Shown here piece by piece: positions 1-8,880 of a stretch of DNA of 22,538 bases (position 1 is the stretch's first letter; every line of letters starts with the position of its first letter). A model generated the notes under the pieces. It worked only from the letters and a program-made list of their open reading frames with translations. It ran no database searches and was not told the origin of the DNA. This stretch comes from Gnetum montanum. Lineage: Eukaryota > Streptophyta > Gnetopsida > Gnetales > Gnetaceae. A program made the position numbers and the translations under genes. The stretch covers positions 1 to 22,538 of the forward strand of contig MNCI01005962.1 in NCBI GenBank assembly GCA_015680685.1. Reading direction: 5' to 3'.

Positions 1-20
1 GCGTACGCGATATCGCGGCC
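1..20. repeat. GATATC-centred perfect palindrome at window edge
   Basis: Bases 6-17 read CGCGATATCGCG, a perfect 12-bp palindrome. The same core in CpG-rich flanks occurs in the array at 18074-18166 and next to the start of each family A LTR. It may be the edge of a related LTR promoter region cut by the window boundary, but with so little sequence to the left this cannot be decided. Confidence 0.4.
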
Positions 21-1634
21 TAGTGAAAACCGCGTCTCATCATTTGATAAAATAGGCAATGAGTCCATGTCATCCATTCATCCATTCAACTCTATGGTCT
101 CCCTTTATTTTGGAAATTTACTATCCCTTTTTCTAATCAAACCTATCAATGAATTGGTGACTTGGTATTCTTCAAACCAAGGAAAGATTCAAATGGATTG
201 AAAACGGTGTGACTTCAAGAGTATTCAATGCATTTGTGTTGGTCATTGTCTTGGGTACTTGGATATTTTTCATATGTTTTCTGCCATTTTTCTATCGACT
301 AATATTAGGAAGTAAATGAATCAAATAAGTCTTTGCATGGTGTGGTTCCCACTTCAGAAAAAAAAATTGGTGAGAATTCAAAGCACACCCCTTAGATATA
401 ATAAAAGAACATAGGCTACAAGCACTGCTTATGGTACTAGAAAGACATGTTACCCATTCTTGAAGGTTCCCTCTACCTAAGGCCCTTTTTCACTTCCTAC
501 TTCTCTATTCTTCTCTTGTTGGAATGGTGGTGGCTCTGTGAAGCATTCTTGCTACTTCAGGAAGATGGGTTGGTCAAGTGCGTTGATGCAAGGCCACTGG
601 ATGTGGTTAGCTTAAAGATGGATTTGGACTGAATTTTATTAAGTCACCTTAACCACATAATACACAAGGGACTTTACACAGCCTTGATTTTAGGATTCCA
701 TTTCATTATCTCTTCTCTTTCCATATTTCTTCTCGTATTCTACCTCATTATTTATTTTATGATTAGTCTATATCTTTGTCAATATATTGTTATTCTTTGG
801 TAAATTCTTATGAGTAAATTCTTAACTATTGTCTCCATATTTCATTCCTGGAGCCTATGGACTCTTTGGTTTGTAGGTTTTTCAGGGCATAGAGGGAATT
901 AGCCTACTTTAGGAAGGACCCACTAGCATTCCTTTTTGATGCAATTGTTAAGTTCTTTCCCTTAAACATTTCTTGCAATCAACTATTTCTCGTTTTACCC
1001 CATCTATGACATCTGCTTTTCTCTGCCCTTCTATGCATTTTTATTGGTTTTATCATTGTTATTCCTTTTATCTTCCTTTCTTTTTCATTTTTCGTCCTAT
1101 TACTACCAGAGGTCGCAAATTTTTCCATTCCATTACTTATCTTACCCCTACACCTTGGGTAGTTATCACTTACAAACCTCTAACCCAGTATCTGCCATAC
1201 CCACAACCTAGCCAATGTGCTTCATACCAAGGCAAGGTATCAACTGCATTGTATCTTATCTATCCTTGCTAATTCATGATTGTGTTGTGTGTGCAAATGG
1301 CAATCACATGAACAATGGACTAGGATAGGAGGGAGCACTAAGGATGGACTAAAGCAAGAGCATTTACGCAAAGAATAGGCATGGTCATGTGGCCATGGAT
1401 GAACAACGGTGTGCACATTTTTGATATCAGCAACAATGTGCCTTATTTTCCTTTTTATCTCTCTCTCTCTCTTCAAGTTGTTAAACGAGGGTCAGGATGT
1501 CATCTATGTATAGTGTTCACCACAATGGTTATGAACACTAATGCTCTAATACATTTGTCAATCCGTTCACTAGGCACTTTAAGTTTGTCATTCCATGTCA
1601 CCGTCAGTCATCATTTAGTCAATAATCCCATACC
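21..1634. other. Gene-free stretch, no recognised content
   Basis: I see no recognisable gene. Short open frames at 447-632 and 973-1272 show no domain, no motif and no coding-like composition. A (TC)n microsatellite lies at 1458-1473. Because a family A polypurine tract and LTR follow directly on the plus strand, the right part of this stretch is probably the 3' internal part of that element, too decayed to read. Confidence 0.5.
1458..1473. repeat. (TC)n microsatellite
   Basis: Eight uninterrupted TC units. A simple repeat with no sign of function. Confidence 0.85.
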
Positions 1635-1668
1635 TTCGAGGATGAGTTTTCATTCAGTTTTGGGGATA
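1635..1668 (+). other. Polypurine tract region of family A LTR element
   Basis: The plus strand reads TTCGAGGATGAG, then TTCAGTTTTGGGGATA, immediately before TGATGAG. This matches, word for word with substitutions, the segment before the minus-strand LTR at 14917-14950 (CTTGAGGACAAG, then TTCAGTCGTGGGGGTA before TGATGGG). A gaggac-type stretch followed by a G-run and then TGAT is the usual PPT to 3' LTR transition in several plant Ty3/gypsy lineages. It marks the end of an internal region and the start of an LTR. Confidence 0.65.
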
Positions 1669-2252
1669 TGATGAGTCCTACTATCAGACCCTCGATATCT
1701 GCAATATTGGAGATGCCAAAGCAATGGACATGTGATGTTGAAACCTATCTCGTTGACTATAAATAGGAGACAAGGACACTTGGTTTGGTATTAATTTTTC
1801 CAATCCTTAGCCGAACTCTTGTTGTTTTTCTATTCCAAAGTTAGAATTATTTCTGAGTGCCTAAGAGGAGTCATAAAGTGAACGGATCTTTATTCAAGCA
1901 TTGTGTACCTGAGCACACCTTCTGTCCAGAAATAAAGACGATATTAATGAATTAGCACACTTAGCATGACCACTTCGAGCATGCGTGGAACACTTGGTAA
2001 CCCAGTAATGATTAGTGTTTGGTAAGGCTAGTAGTGTTACACTGGTTTAGGATGTGTCCAAAGAGTGGGAACAGATGCTGCTAGTGTTAAGATTTGATTC
2101 ACATTCGAGTTATAAAAACCCATTAGTTAATTAAATCTTTTCATTACATGCACTTAGGAAACTAAGATAGAAAATATAAAAAGCATAAAAATCATATATC
2201 TCAAGTTTACTTAACCATACAATTGTGCCTTACAAGTAAGGTTGTGACGACA
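1669..2252 (+). mobile_element. LTR of family A, plus orientation
   Basis: This region is recognised by the polypurine tract just before it, a TGAT start, a GATATC core at 1694-1699, a TATA box (CTATAAATAGG) at 1757-1767 and AATAAA at 1931-1936. The TATA to AATAAA spacing of about 173 bp is close to the 179 bp in the LTR at 21432-22072. The block ACTTGGTAACCCAGT at about 1992-2007 is shared with the minus-strand LTRs. The end, near GACGACA at 2252, is inferred because the homologous LTRs end in GAAGACA followed by the same internal region X. It is more diverged from the two 641-bp LTRs than they are from each other. Confidence 0.65.
1757..1767 (+). promoter_or_regulatory. LTR TATA box
   Basis: CTATAAATAGG lies 88 bases into the LTR and 174 bases before an AATAAA polyadenylation signal (1931-1936). 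This is the layout expected of U3-R in a plant LTR retrotransposon. Confidence 0.6.
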
Positions 2253-2297
2253 ACAACTTCTTGTTTTGTGTAAGCACATAAGCATTTAGTCCTTGGA

Positions 2298-2409
2298 GTT
2301 CGATCTGATTGCATGTGTGAACGCTTCTATTCGTATGGTTGGGTGTAAGGGGCATGTGTGAATGCTTGTATTCGTATGGTTGGGCGTAAGGGTACCTTAC
2401 CACTCATCA
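2298..2409 (+). pseudogene. Fragment of family A internal region X
   Basis: Reading frames on the plus strand give EFDLIACVNASIRMVGCKG and, in the next repeat, NACIRMVGRKGTLPLI. The minus-strand X copies at 11872-11975 and 14094-14275 encode EFDQITRENARIRMVECRG followed by TLPLIKMQS. The match ends at about base 2409, where antisense desaturase sequence begins. X sits directly after the LTR here as in the minus-strand copies, so it is probably the 5' internal, gag-like part of the element. I do not recognise a known protein domain in it. A 41-bp internal duplication breaks the frame. Confidence 0.65.
2311..2392 (+). repeat. 41-bp tandem duplication (2 copies) in X
   Basis: Units 2311-2351 and 2352-2392 both begin GCATGTGTGAA and differ at about three positions. 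The period of 41 is not a multiple of three, so it disrupts the X reading frame. It lies next to the 66-bp tandem duplication at 2414-2545. Confidence 0.85.
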
Positions 2410-2413
2410 CATG

Positions 2414-2545
2414 TCAAGAATCTTACCTGAAGGGCCTGAATACCATAGTAGGCAAAGACATACTCAAGCCATTTGGGGATCAAGAATCTTACCTGAAGGG
2501 CCTGAAGACTAGAGTAGGCAAAGACATACTCAAGCCATTTGGGGA
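2414..2545 (-). repeat. 66-bp tandem duplication carrying exon end and splice donor
   Basis: Two adjacent units (2414-2479 and 2480-2545) differ at only about three positions. Each encodes IPKWLEYVFAY, five variable residues and QALQ, and each contains the donor CAG|GTAAGATTCTTG. The period is 22 codons, so either donor keeps the same phase. The intron-proximal unit (YGI) is closer to the family consensus than the other (SSL). Confidence 0.9.
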
Positions 2546-2990
2546 TCCTGAAACTGTAATGAGAAAGATACCTGTGGTAGGACCAGTCACAAAATAAAGA
2601 CCCATAAATAATCCAACTGCCTTGGCATTGAATGTGAATGGAGTCCATGCATGGCCTAATCACAGCAATGCTGGCCAAATCTGTCATGTGCCATTGCTTC
2701 CCCAGAATCAGAGGCCTCGTCTCCTTCACCACCACATCTGATAAAGCTATTCTGCGTCCACTCAAACATGCAATTCGTTTCCTTGTTATTCTGATTCTTC
2801 TGCTACTGTTATCAGGATGACAACCCAACTGGAATTTCAGAAAGGCATTCTGATTTAGTAAGAATTTGGTTGTGGGTAAGCTGCAAAAATGGAGATGGGG
2901 ATGGGGATGGGCAAATTGAAAGAGGTTTTTCTTTGCAGAGTTGCAGGATAATGCTGAAGCTGAAGCTGAGGCCATGGAGGCCGACGCCAT
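2414..2990 (-). pseudogene. FAD5-like: Plastid acyl-lipid desaturase (FAD5/ADS type), broken first exon
   Basis: The family places a double bond in fatty acyl chains of plastid glycerolipids, using a di-iron centre held by three histidine boxes. The ATG at 2990-2988 in good context (GCAATGGCG) opens a Ser/Ala-rich, then basic, N-terminus typical of a chloroplast transit peptide. After it come RPLILGKQWHMTDLASIAVI and, in another frame (about 2586-2655), PFTFN and GLYFVTG. Back in the first frame are YHRYLSH (histidine box 1, HX4H) and IPKWLEYVFAY. Two frameshifts, near 2660 and near 2580, disrupt the protein. The exon ends QALQ at a CAG|GTAAG donor (2427/2426), and this end is duplicated 66 bp upstream. 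Histidine boxes 2 and 3 belong downstream, but no second exon is visible; retroelement sequence starts about 14 bases into the intron. Usual family length is about 370-400 residues, so more than half is missing. Family assignment is firm; substrate position is not. Confidence 0.85.
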
Positions 2991-3787
2991 TGCTGAAGCT
3001 TGAGTCCTAGTGCTCTGCTCAATCGGTATTTACATCTTTTATGCCTGCATCAGTCAATCAGTCTGTGAGTCATCTAATTCATCAATCAGAGACTACAGAT
3101 TCGTCATTCGTCCATTCGGTAAGATCACGGATTGATTTAGATAGCGTCGAATCTGATAGTATGGTTAAGGATCAACTGCAACTGCAACTTGGCAATTGCA
3201 TTGGCTGAGCTTTTCTTCGACTCAACGGGAAGAAGTAGCGTATACTTGTGAAATATGATTATATGGATGGTATTTTTCATGAAGAAGCTGCATCATCATC
3301 ATCATCTTCTTCGGCAGTTAGTTGGTTTGTTGGTTTCGGTTGTTCTGGGCTGGACTGATTTGGTCCACATCAAAGATTTTGCAACTTAGATTGCGTTGCA
3401 GATTGAAAACAAAACTTGTGTGATGTAGAAGTACCATCGGCATGCAAAGCTGTATGTTATCCGTACATTAAAATAAAATTGCTCACAATAAGCGCTTGTA
3501 CATATTGAAATGCACCAGCTTAGAGAAAATGTTGTTTAGAAAAAGGTTTCGGTTCCACTTTTAGAGAAACGAGGGCAAACAAAAATGTGCTTCATCCATT
3601 CAATCTATGGTTGAACTTGAATAGATAATCCTTCAGATGTAGAATGCAGCACGAAAGGGCTTGAGTTTTACAAATTCATAAAGATTCTTTTAAAAAATTT
3701 CGTAGAATTGAGAGGCATACATGAGGGCCTCTTCCTTGAAACAAAATAACCCATTAAAACATAACAATCTTTTTCATAAACTCATAC
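2991..3787. other. Flank upstream of the desaturase exon, non-coding
   Basis: This would be the 5' UTR and promoter side of the desaturase fragment. It is more GC-balanced than the DNA further right and contains a (CAT)5 microsatellite at 3291-3305. I could not identify a convincing TATA box on the minus strand, and no other gene is visible. From about 3490 the sequence turns AT-rich and looks like ordinary repeat-derived DNA. Confidence 0.5.
3291..3305. repeat. (CAT)5 microsatellite
   Basis: Five perfect CAT units followed by CTTCTTC. Confidence 0.85.
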
Positions 3788-4035
3788 AAATTTCTAAAGA
3801 TTCTTTATTTTTCAAATACAATATTCAATTCATAATATGTAACTTAAATACCCAGAGAAAACAACTAACTTTGGATTTTATGCCAAGAAAATGCTCCTAA
3901 CAAACATTTACAAACTTCTAAATATTCTACATTGTTCAAGTACAATATTTATTTCATAGTTTGTAACTTAAGTATTGAAAGAAATATGACTAGGATTTTA
4001 TGACAAGAAAATGCTTCTAAGCATTTTAGCAAACA
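3788..4035. repeat. Diverged 124-bp tandem repeat, two units
   Basis: Unit one starts at 3788 and unit two at 3912. Shared words include TTCTAAA, TACAATATT, TTCATA, TGTAACTTAA, GGATTTTATG and CAAGAAAATGC in the same order. Identity looks like about three quarters by eye, so the duplication is old. It is non-coding. Confidence 0.65.
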
Positions 4036-4676
4036 CTTGAAACTCAAACATTCTACATCTAAATTCATGCAAAGAAACTAAGCATAAAAGCATAAAATGA
4101 AAACATAANCCTTAATTAAGTAACATTAGTGGATGAAACCAAAAGGATAGAAAATGAAACAAGAGATACGGAGGAAAGACTTGACAAAACTTATATTTAA
4201 CTTTTCATTTCTCTAATGTGTCTTTAAAATGAGACTCATAACGTCTATTTATACCCTTTTATAGAAAAAAATATTGTCCAAACATAGCTTTTCTAACCTT
4301 TTTTCTAGATACATAACTTTTGTTTTTTCAATTTTCAAACTATATGACTTTAAAAACAACAATAACAAATTTTGGGCATTACTCAAATTTAAACAGAAGC
4401 CATACATAGGTATATGTCCTGCACAAAACATATTAGCATATTGAACATAGAATAATAATAATTACATTATAATCACCCCATAATAGCATGGCTTAAACAT
4501 AATCATAATAGGTTTATTGTCATAGCCTTGCTTGAAATAACCATTGAATCTACAACTTAAATACAATTTCCATAATTTAGTACATCTTAATAAAACATTC
4601 AATTCATAGCTTGATTCTTCATTATATTGGAGTTTCATTAGAAAAATACATTATTCCAAAATACATCATAATATTC
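4036..4676. other. AT-rich non-coding stretch
   Basis: No gene is seen. A single N at 4109 may be a contig join. On the minus strand GGGTATAAATAGACG at about 4242-4256 resembles a TATA box, possibly of another degraded LTR, but no PPT, matching repeat or coding sequence was found to support that. Confidence 0.4.
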
Positions 4677-5439
4677 ACAAAATTATGTAAAAAGATGCTT
4701 AGATCATGACAAATTATTTAAGCAACTTATGGTCTAGCATTTACATCAAGAAATCATCAAATAACATTTTGAACAATATATCGTAATTTAAAAAACATTT
4801 CCAACAGAACATCTCTTCAATCTCCACCATATTAATTGCTCTTGCTCTCAACTCCACTAGAACCTACTTTGCCTACACACAATGTATGTAGAAAGAGTCT
4901 TCAAGTAGAGTGAATCATAACGTATGAGTCTCCTAGGACAAGATCAAGGATAGGATGCGGCCAACACTACAACTTTGGTATGATTCTAAATGTGTGGTAG
5001 CTAGACTTAAATTAAAGACGTAGAAATCTCTAGTAGTGATCAAGCTTTATAAGGATTTTATTTAGAATAAAAAGAAGCCATTCATTAAAGAGATATAAAC
5101 TACTATTCTCCACATGATTAAGAAAGAGATAATAAATTTTTGGAAGTTGCTTCATAAAAGAAAAAGATTATAACTANGACAAAATTATGTAAAAGGATGC
5201 TTACATCATGAAAAATTATTTAAGCAACTTATGGTCTAACATTTACATCAAGAAATCATCAAATAACATTTTGAACAATATATCATAATTTTAAAAAAAT
5301 TTCCAATAGAACATCTCTTCAATCTCCACCATATTAATTGCTCTTGCTCTCAACTCCACTAGAACCTACTTTGCCTACACACAATGTATGTAGAAAGAGT
5401 CTTCAAGTAGAGTAAGTCATAACGTATGAGTCTCCTAGG
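4677..5439. repeat. 261-bp block present twice, second copy bounded by Ns
   Basis: Bases 4677-4937 recur at 5179-5439 at a constant offset of 502, with roughly a dozen differences. The second copy starts right after the N at 5177 and ends right before the N at 5440, so it is a stand-alone contig placed between two joins. It may be an allelic or paralogous fragment inserted by scaffolding rather than a true tandem duplication. Bases 4938-5176 between the copies are non-coding. Confidence 0.85.
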
Positions 5440-5639
5440 NTAATGGTGAATTAATAAAGGTATTTTTCTCTTCAAAAAAGAAAAGAAAAGAGAAAGAGAT
5501 AGATCTGGTTTAAATAACTATAGGTTCACTGTAATCACTAATATTTTTGCCAATATTTTGTGAAATATTCTATAGATGAAGATTGGTAGATATATAGAAG
5601 AAAAACATTTGTGAGTAATTTCACAAACTGAGTTTAGAT

Positions 5640-7230
5640 GTCAATATTCTACTATTAATCACATCATTACATTGCAATATCTTATTGATTATACAAAATG
5701 GAAAAATAAGAGAGCTTTTGTTTGCTTAGTAAATTTCTTTAAAACATATGAGTTAGTAATTCAAATAAAGATTGAGAAGCGATTACAAGACATAGGCACT
5801 CCTCCATCTTTGTTATCTGCTATTCAAGGTTTTTACCATGATATATATATACAGATCATAGATCACTACTTCCATGAAAATGATTTACTGCATAGTGATA
5901 TCGGTGTGAAATAAGGTTTTGCTCTCTTGCCTACAATTTTTGGTATTTTTTTATTGATGAAATTGAGGAGTGGATGCAAAAAACTATAGAAAAATAATTT
6001 ATTATCATTAATAATTGCTTTTTCAACCTTTTGCTATACTATGTACTAATGATGTAGCTATCCTCTTCAATTCTAAGGAAGGTCTATAATAAATGCCCAT
6101 TGTTTTGGATGATTTCTACTAATTGTTAAGAGTAAAAGTTAATGTGAAAAAAGGAAACCAAAATTATCATGTGTAGCATTGGGAATAATGATTGTTGTTT
6201 CACTATTGGAAAGAACCAAGTAAATGTGACACCAACTTATAAATACCTTGATCTAAATCTTTTAGACATTTACAAGTGAGAGGTATGCGTCAAATAGAGA
6301 ATTATAGACCAATTGCAAGCCTTATTTGATTTAAAAAGAAAATGTTAGAAGGAAATTGATCCTGCCTTGGGAAATTAAAAAATATTTATTTTTTCTATTG
6401 TGCAACCAAATCTTTTTCTATGAGTGTGCAATGTGGGATTTTGGACTTACTAGTAAATATTGGAAGAAAATAGAAGAAGTCCAAAATCATTTTTTGGTAG
6501 ATGAATTTTAAGTTAAAAGGTAGGAAGAATATGATAATTGCTTCTTGAAGTAGATATAATTCCCTTAGAGATGGAAACTCTTTGTTAATTTGCAATATAT
6601 GTTCATAGTATCTCTTGTAACATATTTTCAAAGGAAGTCTTTGTTACTGCATAACAAAAGGGGTAGTTCCATGAGGAATATGAATCATTTAGGTGAAGAT
6701 TCTACATTGTGATATAAAGCAATTTCATAAGAGTATTAGNTATGAATCATTTAGGTGAAGATTCTGCATTGTGATATAAAGCAATTTCATAAGAGTATTA
6801 GAAACAAGGCTTTTTTTCACATTTGGGATAATCTAATAGGAATAAAAAAAAAATTAGATAGCATTAGAGGGACCATTATTTGGAGTGATGTTAAGGTGCT
6901 TGTTTCTCAAGTCAAATACTTGGGTTCAAGTCTAGGCACAGGCACTTGAAGAGGATAGGCTTTTAGTCATCTATCAACCATCCTAGGACCCAGCTTAGTA
7001 GGATGAGCACTATGGCTTTGGGTGATGCTTTTTTTTATATATATTCCATCACCTACAATGTTTAATTAGCCAAGTAAGATTAAGCTTGCATTATTTTATA
7101 ATTGAAATAGATAGATGGGTCTAGATTCCAAGAGAAGGGAAAACTTGTCACTTTTGTGATCAAAGAGTAATTGAAGATGAGCATCAAATATTCTTAGAAT
7201 GTCTTATTCTAGAGAAAATTTGCCACAAAT
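5640..7230 (+). pseudogene. LINE (non-LTR retrotransposon) ORF2 remnant
   Basis: ORF2 of such elements copies the RNA into DNA at the target site. The remnant runs in the right order. At 5672-5914 is reverse transcriptase with RLQDIGTPPSLLSAIQGFY and HSDIGVK, then a stop and GFALLPTIFGIF, and in the next frame FIDEIEEWMQ. At about 6045-6085 is NDVAILFNSKEGL, the catalytic YADD region, frameshifted, with Asn where the first Asp is expected. At about 6230 is PTYKYLDLN. At about 6280-6500 are WEIKKYLFFLL and YWKKIEEVQNHFLVDEF. At 7146-7202 is a zinc knuckle, C-x2-C-x8-H-x5-C, inside CHFCDQRVIEDEHQIFLEC. The endonuclease domain is absent, as expected after 5' truncation. There are many stops and frameshifts, so it is dead. 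Part of the length comes from a 61-bp duplication around the N at 6740. Confidence 0.82.
6679..6801. repeat. 61-bp direct duplication across a single N (unmerged contig overlap)
   Basis: Bases 6679-6739 and 6741-6801 are the same sequence with one mismatch, separated only by the N at 6740. This is what two overlapping contig ends look like when placed side by side without merging. It lies inside the LINE remnant and adds about 62 false bases. Confidence 0.9.
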
Positions 7231-7394
7231 GGAAAATTACAACTAATATTTGAATTGATATTTTTTGAAATAGAACTAATTAAACTTGGCAACTTTATTA
7301 ATGAAGTATTTTCTATTCATACAATATATCTTTTTTCTTGTTTAATATATCTTGAGGATCTATGGATGTTAAAAAAAATGTTTTAGTTTTAGTT
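7231..7394. other. AT-rich spacer, probably LINE 3' end
   Basis: The LINE zinc-knuckle frame ends in a TGA near 7241. No poly(A) tail or target-site duplication is clear to me. No other feature is seen before the copia-like fragment. Confidence 0.35.
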
Positions 7395-7600
7395 TCATAA
7401 CCACAAGAATTAGTCAAACATGATTCATTATTAAATAATCATCAATATAAACATCAATGACTAGATGACTATTCTCATGTATTTCAGTCAAACATTAAGT
7501 TTACTATAAGATGAGTACTACCACATGTGACGAATCTATCAATTACCCACAACAACCTCAAATAATGAATTTGTAAGGCACATTCTAACTAGCATCAACT
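7395..7600 (-). pseudogene. Ty1/copia reverse transcriptase fragment
   Basis: Minus-strand frames give LRLLWVIDRF, then YSKLNV, a stop and LKYM, and after a frameshift NSHLVIDVYIDDYLIM, a stop and VVMKLKLKHFF. The order fits copia RT: the W-x-x-I-D segment, the N-x-Y/V-x-K segment, the catalytic YVDD box (here YIDD at 7438-7449) and the L-x-x-F segment. It is about 65 codons, with stops and a frameshift, so it is a scrap. Its strand is opposite to the LINE. The call is by motif order only and needs a profile search. Confidence 0.5.
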
Positions 7601-8109
7601 CTATAGAAAAAATATTATCCTAGCATTCTAAATTCATTAACATAATCAATTACTTTCATGATAATTTTCATAGTCAAATTGAGCCACTAGTTGATGCCTT
7701 ACCAATGGTATTTAGGTAGGATCTATAGGTATTATAGAGTCACTAGCTAAATCAAAACCATTAGTAAATTATGCATACTAGGAGGATGAAGCCACTAGTA
7801 GATTAGATCCATTGACAAATACCTTACCAATGGTATTCTAACTACTCACACTCTATTTGCTAACATTTCAATTATTAACACTCTTACTATTAACACTATC
7901 CATTGACATTTTATCCACTAACTGTGATTGTTCTCATATTTCATACTTATGCTCACAATTAGTCACTCTATTTTCTTCATGATTATAATCACCATTTGAT
8001 CAGTAGTGACTATACCCAAAGCTTTACTATACCCAAAGAGACCATGATATAATCTGTAGATGGTACTAAATTTAATACTTAAGAGGTTATTTGGTAAATT
8101 GTTGGTTAT
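7601..8109. other. Non-coding stretch between copia scrap and LTR
   Basis: No gene is seen. The words GCCTTACCAATGGTATT and ACCTTACCAATGGTATT (about 7697 and 7820) and nearby CCACTAGT copies suggest an old internal duplication of about 120 bp. Part of it may be the upstream body of the copia fragment or the diverged X region following the LTR at 8110-8880 on the minus strand. Confidence 0.35.
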
Positions 8110-8880
8110 TGTCTTTCCACGTAGACTAGTAGTGGTTCTTCTTCATATGATTTAGTCCAAAGTGAGACATATGATAGTGATATTGTTCAATCATTTTAAT
8201 AAACTAAAGTAAAATATAGAATTTATCTAATAAATCTAAGTAATAATAAACATAAAATCCTAATCCAGCCTAAGGGCAAGGAGCATTTGTTCTTGACTTG
8301 CTAGGCATATCTTAAACTCACATCATTGCTACTAGGATCACCAAGTATTTTTTGTAGGATGTACTAAGTGATAACACTACTGGGATTACTAAACGATAAT
8401 ATGTATATGCTAGAAATTAGTTGTACTAGTTCCACCATGTCTAATGTATATAAGAATGTAAACATTACACAAAGTTGAATTAGAAAGTAAAATAAAACAT
8501 AAAAAATGAATTGCAATTAACATAAATTTAAACTAAGTCAGTCTATTATACGGAAGTAAAATCAATCTCTATCTTGTTGTCATTCATGGATTATGTTCAA
8601 GTACAAGCCATTAAAATAATAATTTGAATAACTAACTTAATTCACATTTTAGGCACTTGCTAATTACTACAAGAATTCAAGAAAAAAATTGCAAGAGTTT
8701 TCCTACTATTGCATTAATGGATGTTATTAATGCAGTAGGTGAGGAGTATATATAGCCAAAAGCACCCCTAGATGTGTTGCATTTGCAATATCACAAATTA
8801 GGGTATGATATCATAGCGAAAATATTATAAATATGATATAATATTTACAATGTCACAACCACATTAATAACTATTTATCA
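8110..8880 (-). mobile_element. Diverged family A LTR
   Basis: On the minus strand it starts TGATAAATAG directly after a decayed polypurine region (8881-8920, CTCAAGGATGAATTTTTAG then GTTGTAGAGATA), which aligns with the intact one at 14917-14950. It has GATATC at 8807-8812, a TATA-like GGCTATATATA at 8746-8756, and ends GGAAAGACA at 8110, matching GGGAAGACA of the other LTRs. Shared blocks with 14276-14916 include AATCTAGCCTAAG-like and ACTGGGTTACCAAG-like segments. The AATAAA is lost. It is clearly older than the two 641-bp LTRs. Confidence 0.7.

Noticed and set aside
447-632. 61-codon plus-strand frame
   Set aside because: No recognisable motif or homolog pattern, and composition like the surrounding non-coding DNA.
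973-1671. Plus and minus frames of 78-99 codons
   Set aside because: Pyrimidine-rich DNA lacks stops by composition; no domains, and the strands overlap.
1-2400. Search for desaturase exon 2 (WVSTHRYHH-type box) to the left of exon 1
   Set aside because: No frame with the second or third histidine box was found on the minus strand.
2358-2597. 79-codon plus-strand frame across the X/desaturase join
   Set aside because: A read-through of a retroelement fragment into antisense exon; the repeated peptide comes from the 66-bp duplication, not from a real repeat protein.
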